Notes: generated from the sequence alone by a model not told the origin. Positions 48,763 through 62,500 are shown, numbered from the stretch's first letter. The stretch is 64,000 nucleotides of DNA from Axinella damicornis (GCA_963931865.1 OZ007505.1:20357969-20421968); one strand, 5' to 3'. Numbers and translations are program-made.

Positions 48763-50362
48763 CTACTTCCCTGCTACGGCTGGTGGGATCTCCTCCACTA
48801 GGGCAGCTGCCAGGACTTTGATCAGGAAAATGGAAGCACCAAAAAAGAAAATATCTCGACCAATGCCCCTGGAAAAATAAATCAGTAGACTTACATGGAT
48901 TCTGAAGGGATGGTACCTCTTTAACACTGAGGAAAGGGGTCCAGTACAAGGGTGTGGTCACCCATAATTATATGCAGCTACCTACAATCAGACTAATAAT
49001 TATTAAGACAATCACAATAATTTGTAACCATCTCCAAGACTGTTCAAGCAACAACCACACTCCTGGTAGCTAGCTAGCTTAACTCGCTGGTTGGACACAG
49101 TCAGAATCATGCCTCAGGGCTTATTACTTTCACCTCGTGCATGGATACCAGAACAGACTTGATTGCATCGACCAGCTAGTGCTTACAGCTCGACTCGTTC
49201 TAGCCTCGTTCCAACTTTCAAGGGTCCAGTATTAGAGGACACAATCACTGCTCATGCACTTTTTGATCAGAACTATGCGGTCGTATCCTTAGATACTCTA
49301 GGCACATGGGAACACTGGGTAGTCTCGTTCCCAGACCCAAACAATCCCAGCAGGATCACTTGCAGGATCGCTTGCAGTATCACTCACAGGGAAGGAGGGT
49401 CTGGCGACTTGAGCGGTGGTTAATTTTCAAATTCTACCGTAAATATTCTTTCTCTGATTTATAAGTGCTCTGAAAATGCCTTGGTAGCCCAGACTGGTGA
49501 AAGACTGATGGCGCTATGGCGTACGGTAAGTAGTTCATGGACTTGCTACTGTTCAAAGCATCTAGATAATAGTGTGGAAGCAGAGATTGGTGGAGTCGCT
49601 GTGCAGAATCCGATGATCACGACAGTCAGACATTTCATCAAGCAGCACTGTAGTGCCACAGACTCACCACGCAGTGACAACGCTATCTATCTAAGCATAG
49701 TTCTGATCAGTGAGACATTCCAGAACCCGTGTGGAGACTCACGGAGACGTCCCTATCGCATACAAATTATCTTCGCTTTGTTTGGGCATCAACTGCCTGT
49801 AGCCTAGCTGTGAAGCCGCTAAGGAGGCAGTCTTGAATCTTCTCGCCATGTCAAACTAATCACGTGCTCAAAGCGGAAATCGTGCCACAATCATGCTGCT
49901 TCAATCTGGTTGGCTCTACCAGCATTCCAGCAGAGCCAACAACATCTTGTTCAGAGTCATCAGATCCTTCCTCCTCTCTCCCCTCCCCTTTTGCCCCGCC
50001 CCACTAATCGTCGCAGGAAGGGCCGAGACTAGAAGGAATAATTAGCGGGGTCTCTTGGACACCCCCACACTTACTCTACTGCAAGCGATCCTTGCTGGGG
50101 CTGTTTGAGTGTGGGAACGAAACTAGTGACTAGGTACTGTGCTTCTTGCAGAATGGGGTCTGGCACACTGTGCAATTTGTGAAGTCAATGTCAGTAAAAT
50201 TTCTGTATAATTATACCTGGTGAAGTCATTCTGATAGAGCATGCGCAGGATACTCCAGGCCTTCTTTATCCTTCCCATGGGTGGATCCTTCGGCTCTGCG
50301 CTCTGAGAGGCAGCTGCAGCCGCTGCTGCCCCTAGTCTCATCCCCGATATCCCAGAAGCCAT
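48763..50362 (-). CDS. small single-pass membrane protein, 83 aa
   Basis: Two exons, 50362-50217 and 48868-48763, join in phase (AG/G) into 83 codons. The N-terminal half is MASGISGMRLGAAAAAAASQ followed by an acidic/proline stretch and GRIKKAWSILRMLYQNDFTR. The second exon continues GIGRDIFFFGASIFLIKVLA and AALVEEIPPAV, giving one membrane helix at about residues 53-75 and a short C terminus. Size and the alanine-rich, basic start suggest a mitochondrial or other small organelle membrane protein, but I do not recognise the family. It is head-to-head with the SLC35A gene, 204 bp apart. Its single 1.3-kb intron contains an 806-bp transposon. Confidence 0.6.
49320..50125. mobile_element. 806-bp TAGTC-type element
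   Basis: The left end TAGTCTCGTTCCCAGACCC runs through AGCAGGATC…CGCTTGCAGTA. Its inverse (TACTGCAAGCGATCCTTGCT … GGGAACGAAACTA) closes the right end. The interior has an unassigned 108-codon open frame (49481-49807). The flanks AACACTGGG and GTGACTAGG match only partly. It lies in the intron of the small membrane protein. Confidence 0.7.
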
Positions 50363-50566
50363 TCTTCTATCGACCTTCAATACTACCACGTGTTACCGGA
50401 AATCAAACCTTTTGTTCTAATTAACTGTACGAAGATCATCCGATCTTTAAAAGTCTAGTGTGGCTGGCTTGCGCCTGGGATCGGGGAGTCGAAGACGTTT
50501 AGACGCTAAACTGTGTGTTCAAGGACATCTCCCATGCGCCTGAACTGGGTACGACGGAGCAACGTC
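50363..50566. promoter_or_regulatory. 204-bp divergent promoter region
   Basis: This separates the opposed start codons of the small membrane protein and the SLC35A gene. It contains an ETS-like ACCGGAAAT (about 50395-50403) and no clear TATA. Shared control is inferred. Confidence 0.45.
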
Positions 50567-53500
50567 ATGGCCCAGAAGGACAACGCGAGTGAGAATTTTG
50601 GAGTGGGAAAATTAATACCTTGGTGAAAGTTTTAACCACCCATGACACCCCACAATAAGGGTAGTCACTTACATATTGCATGTAGAAGTGTTTGCGACCG
50701 GGATTAGGAATCTTGAATCACTTTTGTCTTGATTGATCTCAGAACCAGACCCTTCGCGCGGGGAGGAGAAAGGGTCTGGGCACCATCTTACATTCAAGTT
50801 GTCCCCAGGTCGGAACATTGACCTAACAAATCAGAAGCGTTGGTTGTGAATGACGTCAGGGAAATGATTTTTCTCCAGGCTTTCAGTGTCGCCAGCAACT
50901 AGACACGGCCAATCGCTGTCCTGTACCACGTTACATGTGAGTGTCTGACAAAAGTCGAGGAGAGCAACGAGCAGGTCGACTGTGATCGTGTACTTGGTAT
51001 CACAGCTGATCACTAATTACCACTCATGATTGCTTTCCATGAGGACAACTCAAATGTAGGCACGTGCCCAGACCCTTCCTCCTCCCTGTGCAAAGGGTCT
51101 GGTTCCAAGACTAAGTCTTGATCGTTCCATTCTGAAGCTCTTGATCTACTGGGGTGCGTAGGAGAAACGGCCTGGCGACTTCCACGAGTTCAAAGCTGTA
51201 TATGGATGTAATGTCACAGCAATTGCATACCTCATTCAAGCAGTGAAGAAGTCCATGTTATACTTCCACCCTTGAGTTTGAGTCCTTTGCAGCTCGTGGA
51301 AGCGACTGTTTGCTGCAGGTTCTGTGACGGAAGGCAAGTAGAAGATGAATGAAGTGCAGAGCGCCTACACTAGAACGATCGACTATTGCGATGAATGGGT
51401 GTCACCGTGTGACTGCGACGATTCAATACATGTCATAATTCGGTTTACTGTTGTCATGTGACAACGTTCTGAAATCTGATTGGTTCTGCCAACTCTCTGG
51501 CAGCGGAAGTAGTTTGAACTCGTGTAAGTTGCCAGGCCGTTTCTCCTACACGGCATAGGAATGAGGCTAGTCTCGTGTTTGATGGTGTTGGACACACAAG
51601 TGTACGTGTTGGTTACAGTGCACCGAAAATATAGCATACATGGTAGCACCTGTAGTCCTCATTTGTGTACCCCATTGTCACTGAGGACAGTACAAACCTG
51701 CGCTGGCCGTGTGTACTGAAGGTTGTATGGACTACTGCTACTCACGAAAGACAAGTCATGTCTAATGTACATGTAGCTTCTGTGCTTTGTGTGTAAAAAC
51801 CCTTAACACAGTCCTTGTTCCAGTCCTTGTTTTATCAACAGCCTAGCCTACATGTACGTGTACTGTAGGTTAGGTTGCAGTTCTGCACGCCGATTTGTCT
51901 CTTGCAGAATCTGGTACTGCAGTACTGCAGCTGTGTACGAACCCAGTACAATTTGGGGAAGGGGGGATATCAATGCAGACTGCACTAGCGTTCATATGTT
52001 ATTCACAGCTTGTTGGCACCATCGGTGCAGTATTCACAGTAGTCTCGGTCCCCAGACCCCACCCAACCCAGCACGGATCGCATCTAGTATCAGATGCGAT
52101 CCGTGCTGGGGTTGGATTGGGTCTGGGACTGAGACTATATTCACATGGTTAGGCAAATATTCATGGTATGTGTATCAGCTATTGTGTAGCTACCAGCACA
52201 TTAGCCTCGTACCCAGGCCCTCACGCGGAACGCGGAAGAGGGCCTGGTGACACTTGGCAAAATTCCCGTATGTGCTGAGCTCAGCAGTCTTGATTTCGGG
52301 TAGGCGAATCACGTTCGTCCATTGCCAATTACTGCGTAGTAATTACATTCTTCACCCCGTGAAAAGTGTAGCAGTTTGATAAAACCGCTGTTCTAGCCTT
52401 CAAGACTCACCTCTGGTCGCTCCTTGGCAAGGACTTGCTACTTAGCCATCACCAACAGTTACCTTCCGCGTGATTTCAAATGCATCCAAGTAAGGAATGT
52501 AATCGATTACGCAATTATGCTGACTGAGCACATACGGGAATTTTGCCATGTGTCACCAGGCCCTCTTCCGCGTTCCGCGCGAGGGCCTGGGTACGAGGCT
52601 ACCAGCACATCACCATCGCCTACCGCCACATCATCCCATCATCAACCATCACATCATCCCATCATCTACCGTCACATCATCCCATCATCTACCGTCACAT
52701 CATCGCCATCACATTGCCATTGTTGTATGCATTGTCGCATAGGGTAACCTCCACGACCACCGTAGAGATTATAGGAATGTTAGAAGTGCAGCTGCTATAC
52801 ATTTATGGTCTCGTACCCTTTGAAGTTAGTGCAGCTGCTTTACATTTATGGTCTCTTAGTTAGTGCAGCTTTACTTCTAGCGTGGAACTTATTTTACTGC
52901 AATTGGAGACCTAAAGTGGTTAGCAATGTAACTGACCTACCAGTATGCACATTGTTGGGTATTGAAGCTGAGATAAATATTCCTACATGTGTACTGGTTT
53001 TGTAGTGCACTTGTTTTGACTTCTCGTCTATTTTGCGAATCATCCTCCCTCTCTTATTCTCCTCTCTCTCCCCCCTCGAACCCACCTCTGTCTCTCCTCT
53101 CCTCTCTCTTCCCTTGAATCTTCCTCCCGCAAATCCTCTCCCGTAAATCATCCCATCTTGCCTCCCTATAAATCCTCCTCTCTGCCTTCTCTCTTTCTCC
53201 TCCCTCTAATCTTATCTCTCCTCCCTAATCCTCCTCTCTCCTCCCCTCTCCTCCCTCAAATTCTCCCCTCTCTCTAATCCTCCTCTCTCCTTCTCACACT
53301 CTCTCCTCCCTCTAATCATCCCCACTCTCTCCCCTAACCAGAATCCAACGCCACCATGAAGTACGTCAGTCTAGTGATCCTAACCTTCCAGAACGCAGTG
53401 CTGATTGTGAGCATGCGATACACCCGTGTACTCTCAGGTGACATGTACTTCACTACGACAGCCGTCGTCATCTCAGAATTCTCAAAGATGGTCATCTGCC

Positions 53501-54744
53501 TAACCATCATCTACTTCCAGCAAGAGTCCTTTTTCGGTTATATCTCTCACTTATACGAGGCAATCATTGTGAACTGGAAAGACACACTGAAAATGTCAAT
53601 TCCTGCTATTGTTTATATGCTACAGAATAACCTTCAGTATGTGGCTGTTTCCAATCTGGAGGCTGCTGTGTTTCAGGTAAGAACTATATGGACTGGTAAG
53701 GATTAATAGGGGCTAGCCTAATTCCCAGGCCTCCGCCCAGATTTCTCCACGGCTGCAAGATATAATCTGCATGGGCGGAGGCCTTGGAACGAGGCTAATA
53801 GGGTCTACATAGATGTGAACCTAAACATTGCTGTAATTCCCTGTACCTATTGGTCAGCATGCATAGAAGCCTCATCTCCAATTTTAAGATCGGTGTTGTA
53901 CTAACTATAGATGTTACCATGCCTTTCATGCCTTGTGGGGTGGGTGGGAGGAGGGGGGGGGGGGGGGGGGGGGAGGGGGGGGGTGATATTTATCATGCAA
54001 GAAACATCAACAAGATTGACAGTTTGTTGCCTCTCTGCATGACCTATCTCCCTCCTCCAGGTCACTTATCAACTGAAGATCCTAACAACTGCCTTCTTCT
54101 CGGTCATCATGCTGAGTAGAAAGCTGTCAGCTCTCAAGTGGGGCTCACTGGTGGTTCTCTTTGGCGGGGTGGCCCTGGTACAAGTTCAAAACATTTCCGT
54201 ATCTTCAAAGTCGGCGCAAAGCCAGAACGGATACCTTGGATTGTTTGCCGTTATTGTTTCTTGCCTCTCTTCTGGCTTTGCTGGTGTCTACTTTGAGAAG
54301 ATGCTGAAGGGCTCGGATGCATCTGTCTGGCTACGAAATGTCCAGCTTGGTATGTTTGGCTCCATGACTGCTATCATTGGGATGCTGGTGACAGACGGCT
54401 CCGGCGTTCTGCAGAAAGGGTTCTTCTTTGCTTACACTCCTCTTGTTTTTGCGGTCATATTCCAGCAGGCTATTGGAGGACTGATAGTGGCTCTCGTGGT
54501 TCGCTATGCTGATAACATCCTGAAGGGCTTTGCCACCTCACTCTCAATTATTATCTCGTGTATAGGATCCGTCTTCCTCTTTGACTACCACATAACTGTG
54601 AAGTTTACCCTTGGTGCGTCGTTGGTTATAGTAGCTATCTATCTCTACGGCGTACCACAGAAGAGTTCTGATAAATTACCCCTGCCCACTGGAGGTGAAA
54701 AACCACTCAGCAGTGGAATGAAACAAGTGACACCTTCTTCTTGA
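50567..54744 (+). CDS. SLC35A2: Golgi nucleotide-sugar (UDP-galactose type) transporter, SLC35A family
   Basis: Three exons join in phase to 346 codons: 50567-50588, 53342-53676, 54061-54744. The protein belongs to the SLC35A antiporters that import UDP-galactose, UDP-GlcNAc or CMP-sialic acid into the Golgi in exchange for the nucleoside monophosphate. Ten or so membrane helices are present, with family marks SMRYTRVLSGD, YMLQNNLQYVAVSNL, TYQLKILTTAFFSVIML, LSSGFAGVYFEKMLKGS, WLRNVQLG and RYADNILKGFATSLSII. FFFAYTP and GSDASVWLRNVQLG look closer to SLC35A2 than A3, but substrate cannot be set from sequence. The tiny first exon supplies MAQKDNA; an in-frame ATG at 50534 is an alternative, while 50567 has a better +4 G. 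Intron 1 (2.75 kb) is packed with four inverted-repeat elements; intron 2 has a G21 run. Confidence 0.9.
50738..51113. mobile_element. inverted-repeat element of the CCAGACCC group
   Basis: GAACCAGACCCTTC…AAAGGGTCTGGGCACC on the left is mirrored by GTGCCCAGACCCTTCC…AAAGGGTCTGGTTCC on the right. GTCTTGAT occurs just outside both ends, a possible 8-9-bp target duplication with unclear borders. It lies in SLC35A intron 1. Confidence 0.65.
51153..51557. mobile_element. inverted-repeat element, GTAGGAGAAACGG type
   Basis: The arms GTAGGAGAAACGGCCTGGCG…CACGAGTTCAAA and their inverse enclose about 320 bp. The right side runs on into ATGAGGCTA, a TAGCC-type end. It lies in SLC35A intron 1. Confidence 0.65.
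52040..52137. mobile_element. 98-bp TAGTC-type hairpin element
   Basis: TAGTCTCGGTCCCCAGACCC and its inverse enclose GATCGCATCTAGTATCAGATGCGATC. The flanks TATTCACAG and TATTCACAT match at 8 of 9 positions. It lies in SLC35A intron 1. Confidence 0.85.
52202..52601. mobile_element. 400-bp TAGCC-type element, copy 2
   Basis: It has the same length as, and almost the same sequence as, 23633-24032, in reverse orientation. CCAGCACAT is duplicated exactly at 52193-52201 and 52602-52610. It lies in SLC35A intron 1. Confidence 0.95.
52610..52735 (+). repeat. ATCATCCCATCATCTACCGTCAC tandem repeat
   Basis: A unit of about 23-24 bp repeats four to five times beside the 400-bp element. Related CATCACC/CACATCATC text is at 3475-3550. 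Confidence 0.75.
53714..53797. mobile_element. 84-bp TAGCC-type miniature element
   Basis: The ends TAGCCTAATTCCCAGGCCTC and GAGGCCTTGGAACGAGGCTA are inverted. The flanks AATAGGGGC and AATAGGGTC match at 8 of 9 if the last A is shared. It lies in SLC35A intron 2. Confidence 0.75.
53953..53973 (+). repeat. 21-nt poly-G run
   Basis: It lies in SLC35A intron 2, continuing after one A into a further G run. Confidence 0.9.
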
Positions 54745-56525
54745 TACACCCTATTGTACGTATGTTCCAGTTGTACATGTCTCTTCCTAAAGTATGCACA
54801 CTAGAGCCTGAGTAACATCTTGGATGGTGACAATCTAGGTTGGTCATGTATTATGCGCACTACACTAATGTCCTCTTTGTTTTGCTTATTTGAATCACAC
54901 TTTTAGCATGCTACAAAGTGATTGAAACAAAATTATGGTACTGATACACAACATTGTCGTAGTGGGACTTTTCTTGCCATGTATATAGTCTACAGGTAAT
55001 ATTATTGTGCATGCAATTTTGCTGCTTCGTGAGGCAGACCCTACAGTCTCCTACAAGAAAGCGAAAGCATTCTTCTCTAGCACATCAGCTAGCTGGCTGA
55101 TCCAAATTGCCCCACTGTTATCCGTTTGGGAATAGTTCTACGGCTGGTTCCTCTTCTGGCCAAATAAGGAAGAAATTGCTGACAGGGGTTGGAAAGAACA
55201 AGACCAAGATCATAGTCAATGGTTATACGTGACCAGGGCATTGCTGAAACCTAAATTACCGTGTCAAAATACATCACTCGTTAGCTTTGGTTGAGGCTTA
55301 AGAGCCCTCTTCCAAGGTCTGATCAATTTGTAACTGCTGTAGGTATATCTACCATCTTGCGGGTCTCGTGCACATGCAGCACAGGATTTCTTCCTCATAA
55401 TGTTGATTAGCATCTTTATCATCTGGTTCCAAAACTAATCAGTGAAGATGGGTTATCAAAGAGGATCATCAGTGAAGGTGATCAGTGAAATTGAGTGAAT
55501 TAAAGTCATTGGGTGAGCTATAGGGTGATGGATGAGGATGATCACGGAAGGCAGAAGGTGATGGATGTCATTAATTGGGTGCATGAGATTGATGAACTAG
55601 TATGATCAGTGAAGGTGATGGATGTCATTGCGTGGTTGATGGATGAGGATGATCAGTGATGGTGATGGATGTCATTGGGTGAGCTAGTGTGATGGATGAG
55701 GATGATCATGAAAGGCGATGGATGTGTAGGGGGATATGATCTGTGAAGGTGATGGATGTCATTGAGCAGTGAAGTTTGCAACTAACCTTGCAACGTATAA
55801 TATACTGCATGGGGGACAGTGAGGATACCGTGATGGGCATGCACACACATGGCAACATGATTTTCAAGAGTGAGTACATAACGCATGCACCCTACTGTGG
55901 TATCATGGGAATTTGATTCACAATTAGGAATTGCTAAATCCTAAATCGCAGTAACAAGTGGTCACTGCGGTAACATTGAGAGACAACAGTTGGTTGCTTA
56001 ACTATACAGTCCAGAATTGACTGGGTGAAGGCACAACAGGTGGTTGTCCAGAGAAAATATTGGTGAACTCGAGTTGTTCAATTACACGAATAACAGCTGG
56101 CTACAGTTTTCAAACTGGAATCCTGGGATTGGAATGATACTGGCTACAAAAAACCTAGGCTATTATACAAAACTCACTTCCTGGCTAGATCAGACCAAAG
56201 TAGTGTGGCTCCTCTGATACTCTAACTTCAGTAAACGTTGATGCATCTTCAGCAAGATAAAAATCCTGCATTCCACCTTTCATTATAATTATATATGTGT
56301 GGCTATCAGCTAATGGATTTACCAGTCACTGCTGTTATTGCTACAGTTAGCTATACTGTACATCTGCAAGTAGCACGTTTGACACACAGAGCGACTATGA
56401 GGGAACAAGGATAATCTTTGCATGAAGGCACAATTAAATGGTACAGTCAAAATAAAATGTTGTTTGTGAAGCAATAAAACCTTGGGTTAAAAATGTTTTG
56501 ATGCAGAATAAGACAGATAGTGAGG
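54745..56525. other. intergenic between convergent SLC35A and C2 genes
   Basis: The two genes meet tail-to-tail. An imperfect minisatellite (about 55440-55770, GATGATCAGTGAAGGTGATG + GATGTCATTGGGTGA type) is the main content. AATAAA signals on the plus strand are near 56452 and 56471. No coding exon is supported. Confidence 0.6.
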
Positions 56526-59500
56526 TCAGGCCGAAGTGACTTTGGTCAGCTGAAACCAATCAGTGTAAGAGTGCTGTTCATTGAGGTTCAGAGAGTCCAG
56601 GTCAATTAATATGTGTCCAACGCTCTTTCTTGAAAACAATCTGCCTCCACCAACCAGTGAGACCTGCAGTGAAGATTACTGGAGATTACTGGGGAGTCCT
56701 AGAGATTACAAGAGCTACTGAGGACTAGGCACTCCAAATCCAAATCCTGTTACCTTGGCTACTTACCACCTTAGTTGCCGATTATTTCACGTGGCAATAA
56801 TTTCGCGGTCTAGCCACTAAATGTGATACACAAATATTTCGCGGAGGGAAATTTTCGCTGGTTACTTCCCGCAAAAAAAAAATCAGCTCATAATTGACAC
56901 ATGCGATCGCGCCGATGGAGGACGAGTTAGCGATCGAGCTAGCTGTGTATGCGTGGCTACCACGTCTACAGCGAAGCAACTGCCGGGAAGAGCTACTGTA
57001 CGAGCGTGAGCCCAGGAACATGAAGGACAGTAACTGTTATGCCTAGCGCCGAGCTGTGGAAAAATATTTCGCGCGTTTAATATTCACGGTCTTACTTCAT
57101 CCGCAAATACCGCGAAAATTTCCCCACCGCGAAATTACTGCAACTACGGTAGCAGCTGCTCAGCAGCTGCACACTTGGGATGTTAGGCTGTCCATACCTG
57201 AAGTGAGAGCTTGGGGATATCCGTGTCAAATTGTAGCACTGCTAGCGGACAGCCATCTGTGCCTGTATTCCTCATCTTCACTCTGGTCTTCTTCTTTAGC
57301 AGACGCACCCCGGTACTGCAGTGGTACAGGCAGGCCTTCAGGCTGTAGTCTGTGTGCATGAACGGAATGGGGCACCTTAGCTCTATAGACGTACATTGCA
57401 CACTGACTGTATGCCAAAGTGACACTAATACATATTGCCCAGGAGACAAATGGCACAAAATGTTTCAGACATGTTGTTATTATAGGCACAGGCACATGTT
57501 CACTGTTAGGCGCAGGTTTGACTCTCGTCTCAGCTAAGTAGGATCGAAAATCGCAGAGTTTCTGCAAGACTTCAGCGAGGAGTGGAAAAAGCTATGATTC
57601 CAAATTAAGTGTACTTCCTATTCGAGGAATGTCATTCTAAATCAAGTGCATCTCATTATTAGCCACGCATATTTCCTTCCTGTGGAGATATAGGCACATG
57701 CACCTAATAACGTGTGACTACGGTATTCAACATATTATCATGATCAATGTTTATCATTTTATGCAGCAGCTACAATGGGCGCCGGCCGGACTGCTAACGT
57801 AGGTGAAGTAGCTGATCGAGTATTATAGAACGTGGTCTGTGATACAGGTGGGTATCTATCAGTGGCGGATCTAGGGGTGCGAGCGAACCCCCCTTTTGAC
57901 CCATAATTAGAAATAAAGCAATAACGCAGTGTTCAATCGACTGTCCACGTACGTGGTTGTAATCCGTCGACGATGAAAAGAAGGAAGCTAACAGCCCCAC
58001 ACATCGATACTTACTGGTTACTTAGTCAATCTTCTTTGCGTCTGGGAACATGTCCAGAATGCGCAGAGATGCTACGAGAGCGCTTCCTGATCGCTAAAAA
58101 GAACACGTAAAAAAATTTTTCCACGCTTCGCGCGGACTGATCACCACTTCGCGGCTCTGCGGACCGCCTTCGGTACGCTGTGTATGTGCCAACCAACCTG
58201 CCGAACCCCCCTTTCAAAATTTCTAGATCCGCAACTGTATATATCATCCAAAAAGCATTAGCTACATGCTTTACCATACTCTATCTGATAAATACCCTAC
58301 ATGGTGGGGTCAAGCCATATTCCCTATGTGAACAGTTTAATGTCCTAGCTGCCAGGAGAGTAAGGTGCATGGCATCAATCTGTCCTTACCTAATGACATG
58401 GACTTTGAAGACATGAGCACAAAGTCAACCAGCTTCAGAGTGTGGAGTACCGGGCTGCTGTGCTCACTGAACTGCAACTCGAGCTTCACACTGCCAGTCG
58501 TTTTGCAGCCTGTGCACAGAAAGGTAAATAAGTACCCATGTGGGAACATTCAGATTGCAAACAACTAGATGTGAGGCTCCGTATTCATCTGGCACTGACC
58601 GTAAGCAGGAAAGGAGGACATTTTCTTCAGTGATCGAGACTTGGGTGGAATGGGCTCCTGTGAGTTGCTTCGACCCTTTTTTGACCTGCAGAATAGAGAA
58701 ATCGACCGTGTTGTGATATTAAGTAACTGTACTTCTAGTAGCTTAGCTAATAACTCCTTACTTTGACTTTATAGATCCAAGTAGGTCATCAAACGACTTC
58801 CACTTTGTTAGAGATGAGGTCTTCTTCCATGAGTGTCGCTTACTGCTCGATAGCATCTCTCTTCCGGCATGTTGGGAGTGTCCAGGAATGCTCAGGCTAG
58901 CTTCACTGTTCACTATTGGTATAATGCAGCTGTTTCTTGCTCCTACGTCAAGTGAGGACACATCAGTGTCAGCACAGCTCTCTTCACACACAGGTGTGAG
59001 CATTTTGGATCTGGAATCATCAAAGACAAATATCGACACTCTGTTCTGTTCCGAGCTGGGATGGACGGGTGTAGGTGTGGGTGAGGGTGTGAGAGGAGAC
59101 TGGAGACAGTTACATTCTTCATCATCAGACTCTAAATTCTCCAAACTACCGACACTCCTCGATCTCATTCTTGTCTGCCCTTTCTTTACATCTCCATCCA
59201 GTAACGTCAGCAATGTGGGTCGATTGCTCTTCTTTGGGAGTGAACTTTCTGACGGGTACACCGTGGTGAAATGCGATGCTACTGTGATCTCAACTTGAGG
59301 GAGTGGGCTGTCAGTTTTGTCTTGCAAACTGACTTCTGTGGAACTGTGGCTGCAAGCTGAGTGAGCCATACCCTCGGATTTGTTTCCATACATTGCTCTG
59401 GGATGACCTTGCTGATCGGCAATGCCCTCTGACGTGCAAAGTTGGGAATAATTGGTCGGATCCACTGTACCAGAATCTCCCACATCTACTTCATCAGCAC

Positions 59501-62500
59501 TACCCTGGTCATCAAGGAGCTTGTAGTGAAGTGCTTTCTCTGAGGGAAGAAGGTTGTTGGTGTCTGCTGCAGCTCCTTCGCCCAATCTTACTTCCTCTTG
59601 TGGAACCTCGCTCGTATCGGATCCAGAGCCCATGTCAGGCACAGAAGTAACACCTGTTTCACCACCTTCCACATTTGTCAGGTTTTCAATTTCCTTCAGG
59701 AAAGAATAGACATTGATTTTCCTCCCATTAGCATTCAGGCTATCCCTGAGGTCTGGTATTACTGAAAAGGAGTTGTCGAAATCTTCATCTTTAACCTCCT
59801 CTGAGGGAGTAGCAGGTGAGACCCTTTCTCTGCTTCTGTGGTCAAGTGTACTGATTGAGCTGTCAGTGTCACTCCATGGTGGCTGCAAGCAGGCTGCTGT
59901 GTCGGGGGTCTCTGGATCTGGAGGAAGCATATCTGTCATTACAGCATCTTGCAATACCTGCAGGATTGAAGAGAGCCTTGACTGCTTTTTCTGGATCCGA
60001 AGACTCTCATCCGGAGGTGGCTCTTCGGTTGTGGCATCTCTCAACACCTTCACCACCATTGAGAGTCTTGCAAGCTTGCTGTTCTCATCGCTCGATTTTC
60101 CACTAGCATCCGTGTCAAACTCTAACTGTGCTGCTTGACTGAGAACATCCAAAATCTTGGGAACCTTGGACAATGTTCCAAATCGAGTTGCCTTTTGTTG
60201 ACGTTGTCTTTTGCTAGCACCTCTCCTCTTTATGGTTGCAGTCTGTCCCGGTTTCTCCTGTACACTGCTTGCAGAGCTGGAGGCCAGCGGGTTCTCTGCT
60301 CCTTGCTGCTGGGTGGATGAAAGCTTGAAGGTGTGCTGTTTTAGGTAGCTCAATGCCTGGGCAAGAAGGTTCTCTAATCTCTGTTTCTGTTTATAGTGGA
60401 CAGGCTTGGGTAGGCATGGCAGATTGGGGTCCTCGGAACAAATTGTGAACCACGTCGGCTTCCCACTGAGGTTCACAATCTCACTGTCTGACAGAGACAG
60501 CAATACCTACGTACAGTGGTGAATGAAATTTGAACACTGTAAATCCTATGCAGATGATGGCAAGACACAATTCAAGTATGTGGGTTTTGAAATGATTAAG
60601 GAGCTGCATCTCAAGTTCATTTGGATGCACATTAATCAAGTTCCTACGAGTTACACGTTTCAAATGCCTTGTGAAGTTCACATTCAAACCGACTGACACT
60701 GCTACAATGCAGTACCAAGGTGTACATGGATTTTGGTATCAGCAAGAACTCTTGTTATGAAATACTGTTATGAACTCAGCCTACCTCTCCCTGGAAGGCA
60801 CTGTTCTTTGCCTCCCACAGGATGACTCGGAGGGCCACCGTATCAAGCTGCATAAAGAGATACACACCCCCTGCCATTAGTATCACAGCACAGGGAGGGC
60901 TAGTATAGTTAGAAATCACGATTGCAAACATGTATGGTGTTGCTAATTCACTGTAAGCACTCAAATTATGTGTCCTTTCTAATTATGCATCGAGATTCGA
61001 AATCTGTAGTGGGACCAATTCACCACCTCCTGTGCAGAAATGTTGGCACTAGTTACTGACTGTATGCTGGGAAATTATCGATACGGAAGCAGCCAAAATT
61101 CAAGTGGTCCCACGATGGACTCAAACAGATCAATTTGACTATAATAGTTGTACAGTGAAGGTATACAAGTATGAAGGGACCTCATCTTCCTTGATGGTAT
61201 AGGTGGACGGTTTCTCTACACTGTAGTTCCGTGACGCCACCTTACAGCTTCTAACACCCTGACCCCTGCAGGAAAGGTAAAGGAGAATAAGTTATGAAAT
61301 GCTCACGGAAACCTCAAAATAGACCTTTAGATAGTGTAAATGTGTTACCAAATCTCAGCCCGTGGCCACTGCCCTTGCAGAGCACAAACAACAGTGGCTT
61401 TGGTGACAACTGGAAGGTACAGCAGCTGATAATTTTTGCATATGGGGTTGGGCTGTGATATTTGCACTAATACAGAAAACAAGAGGTATACACGTAGGTC
61501 CTTGGCAGGCATTTGCCATATGGGGACTTGAAATAACCCTGTGCTGTTATGCAAATGGCCAACCCACTAATAAGCAAAAGCTTTCTATAGCCAAGCAGAG
61601 ACACGGTCATCGACAGGGTTATTGACAGTGTGTCACCCTGCGGACCTGATGACACAGTGTGTCACCCTGCGGACCTGATGACACAGTGTGTCACCCTGCG
61701 GACCTGATGACACAGTGTGTCACCCTGCGGACCTGATGACACAGTGTGTCACCCTGCGGACCTGATGACACAGTGTGTCACCCTGCGGACCTGATGACAC
61801 AGTTATTGACAGTGTGTCACCCTGCGGACCTGATGACACCAAAAAGTGACAGTGTGTCACCCTGCGGACCTGATGACACAGTGTGTCACCCTGCGGACCT
61901 GATGACACAGTTATTGACAGTGTGTCACCCTGCGGACCTGATGACACAGTTATCGACAGTGTGTCATCCTGCGGATCCGGACCTGATGACACAGTTATCG
62001 ACAGTGTGTCACCCTGCGGACCTGATGACACAGTTATCGACAGTGTGTCACCCTGCGGACCTGATGACATGGTCATCGACAGTGTGTCACCCTGATGACA
62101 CGGTCATCAACAGTGTGTGGTTTAATTGACAGCTTTTCCTGGCTGTACTATGATGAGAGCCGTGATGTAGCCTACTGCTACGTACGTGTATATGCGATAT
62201 CACCTGATGCACTGAGATCTGTCAACAGCTAGCTACGTACATATACCTCTGAATGGCCTCAGAAAGCACCTCAGAAGGTGGAAATTTTCCTGGGGGGGGG
62301 GGGGGGGGGGGGGGGGGGGCATGCCCCCAGGCCCCCTAGTAACGTAAACTTTGCGATGAATACCCCGGCTAATGCATATTATTTAATCCGCTCTCTCAAA
62401 GCCAGTCCATTATTCACATGACAAGACTGCAAGCAAGTATGTGCCACCTGAGAATGAGTGCAAATATCTCGAGTTTGACCGTTGGGTGTGGAATTCAAGA

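Noticed and set aside
49481..49807. 108-codon frame as a gene
   Set aside because: It lies inside an inverted-repeat element within an intron, with no splice signals or recognisable features; it could only be captured sequence.
52424..52747. 107-codon frame inside the 400-bp element as a transposase
   Set aside because: It is too short, has no catalytic motif, and is mostly terminal-repeat sequence.
58888..59298. Plus-strand frames at 58888-60138
   Set aside because: They are antisense shadows of the large C2-gene exon.
61629..62105. Possible CRISPR array
   Set aside because: Units are contiguous 29-bp tandems without unique spacers, in a eukaryotic intron.
61720..62129. Open frames on both strands (SSGPQGDT and CHPADLMT repeats)
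   Set aside because: They are products of the 29-bp minisatellite; the surrounding C2-gene exons splice around it.
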